A stretch of 64,000 nucleotides of DNA, from assembly GCA_008360975.2 (NCBI GenBank), contig CM039193.1:12886501-12950500 (forward strand), in the 5' to 3' direction. A program made the position numbers and the translations under genes. The notes below the pieces were generated by a model. It ran no database searches. It was not told the origin of the DNA and saw nothing but the letters and a program-made list of their open reading frames with translations. This document shows positions 53,695-64,000 of this stretch, one piece after another (position 1 is the stretch's first letter; every line of letters begins with the position of its first letter). The DNA comes from Lichenostomus cassidix. Its lineage: Eukaryota; Chordata; Aves; Passeriformes; Meliphagidae.

Positions 53695-54953
53695 GTTTTT
53701 AACATGGGGCATCAGCTTTAGCCATTTTACACATCCTGGATTTTTGGTCACACAGCACTGAGTAAGATCAGTTCCTTCACAGGCAGCACAGCAGGAGCTC
53801 AACAATAAACAATATATAAAGATGTAGCAGAGCAAATAGGTTGTATCAAAGAACCATTTAAGAGATGGTATTTAAAATCAAAACTAAAAACCTTATTATG
53901 TCTAATAAGCATCCAGTCCTTTCTAACTCTTTCCTGCTTAGTGTGCAGCACATGCTAATGATGTCAAATAGGCAACCAGCAATGTACCAAGTGTGGCACA
54001 ACAGTGCAGCTTGAATGCACTAAATTCTCAGCAGTTCAACAAGTTGATTCAGCAAAGACAATTTTCACAGTTTTTGAGAATATTAAACTTTTTGGCTGAG
54101 CCCATGCCTAGGAAATGACATCCCAAAGACTAGTCTTCACAAAAACTTGAGATTACCCAAACCAACTGGTTGCCTTCAATGTGCCTTCCTTTCAGCACAA
54201 ATTATAACTGCAACAAATTACTTTGAGCCCAATGGGTTGGGTTGTAAATATTTCAGACATATAGAGAGAGTGGGAATAAAATCTTTATACAGCATCTCCA
54301 AATACTGTGTAAATTCTATGCATTATTACTGAAAGCTATTTTAGAAGTATTTTCCTGAGTTTAAAAAAATTTAATTATTCTACTTTTTATATCATTCCAC
54401 TGTAAATCCAACCATTGTACAACAAATTCAACTACATGGGATATAAAGGGAGAGGGCAATTTTATATCAAGTTTATTTTATTAACTTTCAAAAACTGCCT
54501 GACATCACTTTTGTATCATAAACCATGTTACTATTTCAAAGTAAAATAAAATAGATTTATTGGAGCTAGGAACAAATTCTATGCTATCATCTGAAAAGCA
54601 AAGGAAATTTTTAATTCCATTCCTGATATGCAAGATTCCAGGTCAGTCATTACAAACCTTTTACAAGCCAAGCCTACAGGAACTACTGAAGCATAATTCA
54701 ACTACACCTAATATTGACGTTCTTCAAAATCCTGGAGGATTTGCTGAAATGTAGAACATACATTTTCTTCCTGAAATGCAAAATAGCAGCCTAAACAAAT
54801 TAATTTTTCTGAATGTAGAGAAGGGGAAGGGATTAGAGCAGAAGCCATGACATAACCAACTTTCTTGGATCCAACTGAAGCTCCTGTGGAAAAAGCAGCT
54901 TCATACAATTTCTGCTACTACTCTACTCAACTTTCTTGTATATCAACTAATTC

Positions 54954-54974
54954 TTTTTTTTTTTTTTTTTTTTT
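54954..54974. repeat. T21 homopolymer
   Basis: Twenty-one consecutive T. It could be the poly(A) tail of a minus-strand retroposon, but no body was recognised to its right. Confidence 0.97.
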
Positions 54975-55134
54975 GCAAGAATCCATGAGAAAAGATCAAA
55001 ATCAGACTAAATTCTAAGTAACCAAACACTGCCAATGTCTCCACTTGTGCTATTGCACAGTTCCAGGATGTAACGTAGAACAATGGTGACTCATTTCCAG
55101 TGCACTTCACTGTGCATGGTGCAGACACAGACTA

Positions 55135-55215
55135 GAGGATGACATAATGGATAAAGCACTGGCCTTTCACCCTTGGGATTTTGTCCAGCCTGCAGTCCTA
55201 TCAGATAATGGGTTT
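55135..55215 (+). repeat. Possible tRNA-derived SINE fragment
   Basis: The sequence GGATGACATAATGGATAAAG then CACTGGCCTTTCACCC and a degenerate GGGATTTTGTCC spaced like tRNA A and B boxes suggests an old tRNA-derived SINE head. It does not fold into a clean cloverleaf and the B box is poor. A chance match is possible. Confidence 0.25.
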
Positions 55216-55659
55216 GGCAATCTCCACTGGTCTCTTCTGGACACTAATCCCCACTACAGAGTCTCTATAATTCATCATATAATTTAATACACCTGGCAAC
55301 TTCACCACCAGTTCATTCTTTTGTTACATAATGGCCCAAAGTGAAGTCAAGGGTGGTTAATGCTCTGACAACTGGCTATTATCTCCCATAACAGCTGATT
55401 TTGAGGGGATTATTGCAGTCATAAACCATTTTATAAAAATTGGCAACTGGGAAAGCAGTGTAAGAAAATAAGGTGATATTTAGAAGTTTTATCACTGATT
55501 TTCTACCAATCTGTAATGGAGTTTTCTAGCATCCAAAAAATGCTGGAGAGGAAACTTGAGATTAAAGCTACAGATCATGAGCCAAGAATCTGAGGCCTGA
55601 ACAAGCTGATAGTCAGAAAGGTTTGATTATTTTGAGGTTACAGAAGCCTTTTGTCTTTC

Positions 55660-55675
55660 TTTTTTTTTTTTTTTT
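55660..55675. repeat. T16 homopolymer
   Basis: Sixteen T, within a T/C-rich stretch. No associated element recognised. Confidence 0.95.
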
Positions 55676-56758
55676 CCTCCGTCAAATGTACAGTACATTT
55701 CTTCTTTATTTTGTCTCAATTGTTTGCTCACCTCTTCACTTTATCAGGATTCTTTCCTTTTCAATTTGAAGTATTTCACCACCTTTGGTACTCTGGTTTT
55801 AGACCCACAGCCTTGCTCACAAATGAACAAGGGACTCCACTGCTAAGTGACCCTTCAGGCAGGACAAACGGGAGGTGCACTCAGTTTATGGGACAAGAAA
55901 TCAGCTCACTGGAACTGTGGGAAAGGTGGGGAAGGTGAGCAGTTGAGGGTCCAGTCTGAACTACAATGGCAAACAGACAGCAGTACCAAGGAACTCATAG
56001 CCAGGGGAATTAGCACACAGCATTCCCCACAGGCTGCAGATAAGCCTGGCTTCTGCAAAGTTATAAAAAGGCATCAAAAATTTCACCAGATCAAAGTTAA
56101 CAGAATGTAATCGTTGTGTGGTAGATGTCAAACTGTAGAAGGCTAATTAAAAAAGGTGTGAGGTCCTTCTGGGCTCTCTGGTACATCACAGCCACATCTG
56201 TGCAATGTCATTTTGTATCATTGAATGCAGCAGTAGTTGGATGCTCTATATTGAATCAACAAAATTGCCTCATGGAATAAATTTCACACAAAGAAAAAAA
56301 AAATCATTAAAATAAACCCAGAAAAATTCAAACCATAGCCAACTCTTGCTCTGACCAAGAGGCATGTCCAATTTAATAAAATATGATCCGTTGTGTAGAA
56401 GCTTTACAGAATTGTGTTGAACTGAGCTTCTGTATTTCATGGCTCAGGATATCTGTCTTTTTTCATGCAGGCTTGAACTGAGCAAGCTTTCCTTCACTCC
56501 AAGGAGTTGTAAATCCCCCTGGCCTGTGCTTCAAACCAACCGTTTTAGGTGAAAGTCAATGCAGTGCTGAGCTCTCTCTGTAAGCCTATGTTTGGTTCTG
56601 TACAACTGAATTTGATGATAGGTTTTATACTAAGTTCAGTGGCAAAAGGTTCAGGTTCTAAAAGTCCAACAACAGGAAGATTTTCATAATGCAGCACAGA
56701 AAAATGTAGTGAGGACTGCTCAGAGAATGCAAAGAACTTTGAGAATTGTAGGTATAAA

Positions 56759-56849
56759 AGAATCCCAGAATATGAGTTGGAAGGAATCCACAAGGATTAT
56801 CAGAGTCCTGCCCAGGACAGCCCCAAGGATCACACCTTGTGCCTGAGAA
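56759..56849 (-). mobile_element. Short CR1 LINE 3'-end fragment, different subfamily
   Basis: AGAATCCCAGAATATGAGTT, GGAAGGAATCCACAAGGATTAT, and then CCCAGGACAGCCCCAAGGATCACACC with GTGCCTGAGA match the reverse of a CR1 3' UTR type distinct from that at 48981. It is truncated to about 90 bp. It accounts for part of the 165-codon chance frame at 56658-57155. Confidence 0.85.
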
Positions 56850-59079
56850 TAAAACTGAAGACTTACAAGACCAGGAAAAAGTTTGTGCATGGAGTTTTAA
56901 GATTACTTTACTTGTTCCTTGAAACACAAAATCAGCCAAAGCAGAAAGAAGAAGCTGTAAATGCAGATGCTGCTCTGATGGAACAGCAGTCCCACTGTTT
57001 GAAAAACTCTGGTAGGAATGTGTGTTTATTGTTGGACTTCCTGTGAGTAGAAACACTACAACTTCCTTAAGAAAATCTCTCTCAAAATGCTGAGTTACTA
57101 GATAGGAAAATAAATGAGATTTTACATAAAAACTGTCTGCTATGCCTAAAAACATTTAATCCTTCAAACACTATGTATATACACCATGAATTGTTTGAAC
57201 CTTCAAAGTGCTACAGCAAGGACATAAAATAGACATGAAATTCCTTTATCTTGACATTTTAACCAACTGAAGGCAATTGCTGCTCAGACTGTCATAATAT
57301 ACCAGTCAGTATTAAAATTGCTATGCCTTTAAGTTTATCTTTGATTAAAAATTAAATGTACCTCTACTTTATAATTTTTGTAGCCCTACAGCATCCATGT
57401 GGTCTCACTGTTAAGCGAAGTCAAACTAAATATTTAATACACCATTCTAATTAGCTACAAACTATTACCTGATTTAAGTCTGTAAATGAATGTGAAAAGA
57501 CTCTGGAGGCCTTATGTTAACCTTCATCCACTCCAGTTGTATGAGAGAAATTACAGGCTCTAATTAGACTCTTTAAACTGCAAAGAAATAGAATTTTCAT
57601 AACCAGCTTATTAAAAAACGAAGACCCCCTTGGGACAGGGCAAATTGCTTCTACCCTGATCCGCTTATCCTTGTACAACACCATACAGAAGATTCATGTT
57701 GTCTGACTTGCAGCTCATATTTTTCCCAAATTAATGAGCACTCAAATTATTCCAGCTGCCCCCTTGGCACAGGGAAAAATTGAAAATCCATGGCTGCCAA
57801 GTGACGTGTATAACCCAGCTGCTAAATAAAATGTGCTTAAGGGGACACAGCTGTCGAGGTGACTATTTACATTAAAATAAGTCCATGGATACAGAACAAA
57901 TGTCTAAAGACAGAAACAGTGTACAGCACTTTGTTTAACCCTTGAATTTAACCAGGTCATGAAAATTCGCAACATCATTTATAGGCTAAAGGTAAGTGCA
58001 TGGTGTTTTCACCTTATGATTTATTTCTTCCAATTTGTCTAGTCTTGGAAAAATTCTGATTTTCTTCTGCAAAATGGGCAAACTCAGAGGAATCACATTA
58101 AAGAGTAGAGTTCACATGTCAGAAAGGACAGCTGATTTTTCAAAACAACTCTACTTGAGGAAAACACAGAAAATTTAACTCCATTTCCTGCACTCCAAAC
58201 ATGTGCAGTGTGATGATAAGCACAATCTTTGATGCAGCAGAACTGAAAATATTACTTGCAGAGAATTCACAGACTTGGAGAGTCAAAGAGAGATTTTTAC
58301 ATTTTTTTGCCTTAACCTACACAGGTTGCCAACTCCCTTCCACATGAAGCTGAGGATACCAGGTGTTACCTTTAAAACACTAAATAGTGTAAGAGCTCTG
58401 TTCTGTAAGAGTTAACTGTATTCTAAAATACTTTAGGATGCTGCAATTCATAGGCCACATTTTAAAATGTTTTATAAACCATGACCATAACCCAGCTGAC
58501 TTGAAAAGCACCATGCCAGCTGCACTCATACCTTGGAATAACAGGGGCCAATGCAAGGTTTCTCCTTACTAATCAGGAATACTAGGCCAGAGGACACCTT
58601 GGATCTAGCACCATAATCTAGATTCACATTTTTACAGTCAGAAACATTTACTTTGTTCAGCAAGTACGTGTGAGGCCCAAGCTGTAAGAAAAGGTGTGTG
58701 CAAGCAAACCCTACCAAGAATTGTGCAGAACCCAACAGATATGTGGAGAAGGTTCAGTTAGTCAAAGGTTTTTTTTTTAGCCTTTACCAGACAGTTTAAT
58801 TTGAGTAGTTACTATGACACAAGCATTTTTAACTATTAGGATTAAGAGCTGAGGATATATTTGGGAAAAAAAAAAAGGTAGATAAATAATATGTTTTTAA
58901 ATCAATGGAGCTTGATAAGATTTCCCATGAAATGTTCAAGAAACTAATCAACTTAATCTTTAAAATGTTAGTGAATATTTTTTAAGATCTGTGGGCAGCA
59001 GAGGAAATGCTAAGGACATGAAAAGGAAAACTTATTTTCAAATACTTTCAAAACCAAGGAAAAAAAATCTGTAGAATTA

Positions 59080-60000
59080 CTACCTAGATTTTACTACCCC
59101 AAAGGACACTAGCAAAAGTGATCAAACAATTAATTCACAATCATATGCAACACAATAACATGGAAAGGAACATCCAACATGAGTGATTCTGTTTAACCAA
59201 TCCTATTTCCTCTAATAACAAATGCCTTTTGTACTACACAGGTGAAAAGAGGAGGAGAAAGATATCCTGATGAAATTCTCTAGGTATTTTTAGGAGCAGC
59301 ATGGCCATCCTCACCAATATGGGACTCACAGGCAGCAATACCATCCATGAGAGCTTCCAACTGGGCCTGACAAAAATAAACCACTGCATATTGTGTGCTC
59401 AGTGATGTTGTCTCCCTCTGAGGACTCCAAGCCTAATGAAATGAACATAAGGTGAATGAACTTCCAGACAGCTGTTCTCTCACAGTGGATTTATTATTGT
59501 CATGTTAGGAAGAGAATTTGGTAGAGGGGGAAAGATCTGGTCAGTATCAAGTGCAATTTAATAATTTGATTCAGAATTTATAGGACTGACTAAAGAGAAC
59601 ACTTAAAAATTTGTCAAATGACAGGAAGCTGGAAGTCCTTCCAGGCACCTTGGAATACAGAATTAGAATTCAAAATACTATTTGGGAGCAAGAGAAACAG
59701 TCTGAAATTAACAGGATTAAATTTGTTTCAAATAAGTATATCATTAGGAGGAAGAGATCTAATGCATGGATGAAAGATGAGGAAGAACTTAGTAGAGTCC
59801 CAGAAAAAGATCTAGATTTCAGAAAGAGTCACAAATTCACTGTGGGTCAAAAATGGCAAACTACTGCAATCAAAGCAAATATCAAATGCTTTATGTGGCT
59901 GAAAGAAATGGCAATACATTCTGGACATGAATGCAAGATAAAGGAGGTTGTTATTCAGCTCTGCCTGTGAAAAGGAAAAATGGGAAAAAGCTTTAGCTAG
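59080..60000 (+). mobile_element. Ancient CR1/L3-like LINE remnant, reverse transcriptase part
   Basis: A plus-strand, decayed CR1-clade element. At 59118-59210 a frame reads VIKQLIHNHM, then NIQHE, a stop, and FCLTNPIS, resembling the VIEQFI and QHGFT..SCLTNLI blocks. At about 59617-59740, in a different frame, NDRKLEVLPGTLEYRIRIQN followed by SEINRIKF resembles the block after the catalytic FADD motif (DTKL, then TLEDRIRIQN and SEINKMKF). Frames shift between blocks, and a stop replaces a conserved Gly. The 119-codon open frame at 59611-59970 is therefore a retrotransposon relic, not a host gene. Edges are approximate. Confidence 0.75.
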
Positions 60001-63000
60001 ACTGGGTATGTACTGCAGGGCCTGAGAAAGTTGGAAAGGTCTGGGATAAAGCAGGAGCCCAGCATGGACATGAGAACTGGGGTTTTTACCTGCATTAGCT
60101 ATCCTAGGTGATTGTAAAGCACACTAACTGAGAATGTCACTCAACAGCAAAAAACACATTTTACATGAGCCTATATTCATTGTAACATAATGGTCATCTT
60201 AGTTAAATATAAAAACCAGGTTTGCTTCATCAAAATTGTTATTTCTCTCACTGCATCCTGAATTACTCATTTAAGTATTGTACTTCTGGGTGCCTCCAGG
60301 TACTGTGGTTAACCTCTTAGAATGTTGACAAAACACTGGGGGGTTTTACCTGTCAATTTGAATTCATCCATTTCCAATATTTGCTCAACATCAGCAACAG
60401 CAGCTGAGGTGTTTGTAAAGAAATACTTTGACTTTTTTAAACTAGAGAGAACAAAGAATGAAGACCTGAAGTACTGTGGACACTAAATATGAAAAACTGC
60501 CTAGAGAGGTCTATCCTTTAGTTCAGAACTAAGCTAGCTTTTTTCTCTAACGTGACTCAAGCTATGCTCTAAGTCCTGTAGTTAATTACAAAAACATGCT
60601 CTGTTTGCTCTCTCCATTTTCACTGCTGGTTTTGCATTGTCCAAACCATATAAAAGTATGCAGTGATGTCACCATATGTATCATGGACAAGAAAAAACCA
60701 GATGAATACTCTATAAACACTCTTCGTTCTTGAAACATGTAGCCTAAACAAAGGACTTCCTCCTCCTTCCTTCGGAGAAACATGGGAAGAAGGAGAACTA
60801 AGAACTAAAATGAGGGCATTGAGTATCAGCACACTTCCACTGGACTTTGACATTAGGAAACACAGAATTTTAAGTCAGTGGTGAAAAAATGGAGAACTCC
60901 AGTTTTAAAGGATAACAATAATTCATTTTGCAGAATGATTTTTTACACTAAACAACTTATTTCTTAAAAAAACTTCCTGACATGCTACATAACTATCTTC
61001 ATTTTTCCTTACAGCAATATTTTCTGGAGAATAAGTGAATCTATTAGAAAAGCACCTTTTTCTGGCTTTATACTACCACCATCACTATGTCCACCACAAG
61101 ATCTAAAATAAAATCAGTGATTCCAAACTCTAGAACATTCTAACACGTGGAGTAATTTTAAATATCTAAAAACTCCCCAATTATTCTGTACCTTTTTAAT
61201 TCAGTTGCTTAATGCTGCAGAAAAAGAGATTTTTGGGGACAGATGTAAAGACAAAAGAACAAGATAAAACCTTTAGTGTTAAGAAGACAAGAGAAAGAAT
61301 GAAAGTTGGAAGATGAGAAAAAGGTTTAAAAAATGTAGTAGGTTACAGCAGAAGGAAGACAGTGCTTTTGAGAACTGTAAAGGGCAGAGTCGTAAAAACT
61401 GCAAACTGCACTGAAAATGAGACATTGAGAGCTCTTAGTGTGATGCAAAGAATAAACATCATTAATGTAATGTCAGGCAACACAAGGACACAGTGCCCAA
61501 CTGAGAAGCAACCAAAATTTAATAATAGTAATGATTAGGAAGTCAAGATATGAACCTACAGTGAGATCCTATTAGCTGTGTTATACATATATATGACATC
61601 ATATATATATCTACACATGACTTCATGTTAAATGAGAGCAACAAGCAAACACAAAAACACAGAAGAGAGAACAGAGCATGGGCATGCAAGCTTTCTCTGA
61701 AGAGTCTGCCTCAGGAAAGGGAAAACTAGTGTGCAGCAAATTAAGAGAGATTTTATTCAACCTTTTAATGAGACAGTCAAAAAAGAAAAAGGAGTTATTC
61801 AATCAAAGGTAGAATTAGGTTAATTAAGCCAGACAACATTGAGCACATGGAATGAAATCTCTGCCGGGTGAACCTGAGGGCTCAGCAGTGCCAAGGGACA
61901 CTGGCAGGACGGCAGGACAGCTGGCACAGAGGGAGGGTGGATTCCCCAGCATGATCCCTCGCCCTGGCCCGGGGAGACAGGAAATGCAGGTGGTACCAGA
62001 GGAAAAGGAATGGCCAGCTGGGGGCAATGAAACTCCAGGAATCCTGGCTGATGCCAGAGCAAGAAAACAAATGTAGCTCCACTAAAACTGCTTGCCAATC
62101 TGTCCATCATCCCCTTCCTATTCTTGTGTCCAACTCCACAATTCCTTTGGGTTGGCCACTGCCTTCCCCACCACAGGAAAAACATTTGGTGTCTGTGCTG
62201 TTCCCTCTCAGCATCACACACAGCATTCAAGGACTGCTATATTTAAACAGTGAGCCGAAATAAAGATGTCTGAACTGAAAACAACAGCTATTCTCGAATA
62301 AACCCATACATGGAAACTTCAGAGTACAAATGCTGATCTTATCAGTTAAATCTCCTTGGAATGTATGAGGATGAGGATACCTGCATGTGAAATTCCAAAA
62401 AACTCATTCAAATTCTTATTAATAGACACATCTCAATATTGCCACACTTAGGCTGTGGTGCTCTCTGTGCTACAAACACATGAGATATATTTGTAAATCT
62501 CCGATATGTTCCCTGGAAGAAAGGAAGGAAGATGAGGCCCTGAATAGAAAAGCACCTTTATTATTTAGTCTTTGTAACATTTATTGTGATGTCAGCCATA
62601 CAATTGAAGTGAGGCACGCAATTACAGTCACTGAAATTAAAATTTGTTTTCTCAGATTCTTGTAGACAATTACCTTGTATTTATTTGAAGTTAAAAAAAA
62701 GTTTACTTGAAGGTTGTTCAGTTTAATAAAACTTCATCTCTCTTTAGGCTACCTGCAAGAGCTCCACCATGCTGAAATCCTATAAATGAGACTGAAAAAT
62801 GGTGTTTTTCAGAACCGGAACATGTATAAAGCTCGCTCAAGTACAGGAATTTCACAGCAGAATAAATACAACTTTCAAATATCAGTGCATTCATCTGAGA
62901 CAAATAGCACAGAGACACCATCATCCCTCAGTTTATAGCTGCCAACTCTGACACTTCAAGTTTCATTTTCAGATCAACCCAGTGGCCCCATAGATGCAGT

Positions 63001-64000
63001 TTAGAGTGCACATGAAGCACCCACCCTGTTCAGGTAATACCTACTGCAAACACAAACCACACACCAATCTGCAAGCCCTTTCCAAAACCCTTTTTTCCTG
63101 GAAATCTATTGAAGAGCTTTTACTGCCAAATGCCTTCTCCTACATGTTCCTGTTCCTAATCCTTAACTTCATATTTCAGTGTTACATGATGTATCTTTTA
63201 TTCACAGTCAGACATTTTCTAAAATGAGGTATGTTCCTAGAATTCTGTAATTTCACATCATAGCAAATTTCCTCAGGTAATGCTTTTCTGAAAGCATCAC
63301 TAGAAATAGATTTAGTATATAAGTGTAAAACAAAAGTCAATGCCTTCCTCAGACAGGAGATGTACAAGAGGTCTCCAAACATCCTGAAGATGTTAGTACT
63401 GCAGGGGAGCTGCACATGGACTACTAAAGCACTTTCTTTTATTTGTTGTGATTGTGCACATCGAGCCATTAGTCTCAGTCAGTTGTCTCAGCTCTCTCCT
63501 CATCCAGCCAGTGCTGTTGATTATCTGGGCCACTGTCAGAGGGACATCAGAACTAGTCTGACAATTCACAGGCTGATGTTGAATAAGGACAAAACTCAAA
63601 TGATGCCAGTGCACTTCAAGGGAGAAGTCAGTTTGTGTACTGAAAAGGATCTCTTCCCTTTTTATGCAGCACGAATTCCTACATTTGTTATACACATTAC
63701 TGACACAGGAGCTGCACCAGCTCTGCCCTGGGACCTGCAGCTGAGCCCAAGAAAGCTTTGCACATGGGCAACTAGCCAGGGAATTGCAACCATTGATTTC
63801 AGACGTTACCCTTTCTGCCATTGCTCATTTTCTCAAAACCCGGTTATGGCAACATATTCCACACAGAAAAGTGTCTTGACTCAGTTCAAAAGCACAGGAC
63901 ATTACAGAATATAATCTTTACATTAAGTTCAAAATGAAGGTTGAATCTTTCAATCCCAAATAATTTGAACAATGTCTATTTGAGAGTCTCATCAGGATTA

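Larger units (their letters stand above)
46948..64000 (-). other. CACNA2D3: CACNA2D3 intron before exon A (partial, at least 17 kb)
   Basis: Sequence upstream of exon A on the transcript. It contains two short antisense CR1 3' ends (48981-49162, 56759-56849), homopolymer runs (53678-53694, 54954-54974, 55660-55675), a possible tRNA-derived SINE piece (55135-55215) and an ancient CR1 remnant (59080-60000). No exon encoding the preceding part of the VWA domain was recognised, so the next exon probably lies beyond the window. Confidence 0.8.

Noticed and set aside
56658..57155. 165-codon frame on the minus strand
   Set aside because: Part of it runs through a CR1 3'-UTR fragment and the rest has intron-like composition with no motif.
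57750..57775. CTCF-like word in GCTGCCCCCTTGGCAC
   Set aside because: Four mismatches to the core consensus, all on one side.
59611..59970. 119-codon frame as a host gene
   Set aside because: Its first part matches decayed CR1 reverse transcriptase. Other RT blocks lie in different frames upstream.
61820..62230. Overlapping open frames on both strands in a GC-richer block
   Set aside because: Openness on both strands follows from base composition. No motif or splice structure was recognised.

Overview
This is vertebrate, most probably avian, nuclear DNA. The evidence is AT-rich intronic sequence with very sparse coding content, GT-AG introns, several CR1 LINE fragments of the kind that dominate bird repeats, no Alu- or L1-type repeats, and exons that read as a recognisable vertebrate protein. 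I cannot assign a species. A bird is favoured over other sauropsids because of the CR1 3'-end types seen.

The only protein-coding gene I can support is an internal part of CACNA2D3 (voltage-gated calcium channel auxiliary subunit alpha2delta-3), on the minus strand. Seven consecutive exons, named A to G here in transcript order, lie at 46869-46947, 42367-42500, 23125-23142, 16324-16395, 15458-15538, 11609-11683 and 1487-1570. Together they encode 543 nt (181 codons' worth) without a stop or gap. They cover the end of the von Willebrand factor A (VWA) domain, the linker, the first Cache-type domain and the start of the following basic segment. The third exon is an 18-nt microexon. The 5' exons lie beyond base 64000 and the 3' exons lie before base 1.

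The rest is intron. By region: 1-1486 holds an ancient CR1-family reverse-transcriptase remnant; 1571-11608 holds a CpG-rich patch with a perfect-consensus CTCF-like site and a 22-bp perfect palindrome; 11684-23124 is mostly unremarkable; 23143-42366 holds a decayed retroviral-type integrase fragment (about 25.3 kb), an internally deleted CR1 (33.2-33.8 kb), a G4-forming G-tract next to TAA/TA repeats (37.85 kb) and a TG-rich tract (40.4 kb); 42501-46868 is plain; 46948-64000 holds two short antisense CR1 3'-end pieces, homopolymer runs and a second ancient CR1 reverse-transcriptase remnant (59.1-60.0 kb).

There is no operon, CRISPR, rRNA or convincing tRNA gene. I found no convincing new system. 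The items most worth a second look are the microexon, the CTCF-like pair in its CpG patch, the palindrome and the integrase remnant.
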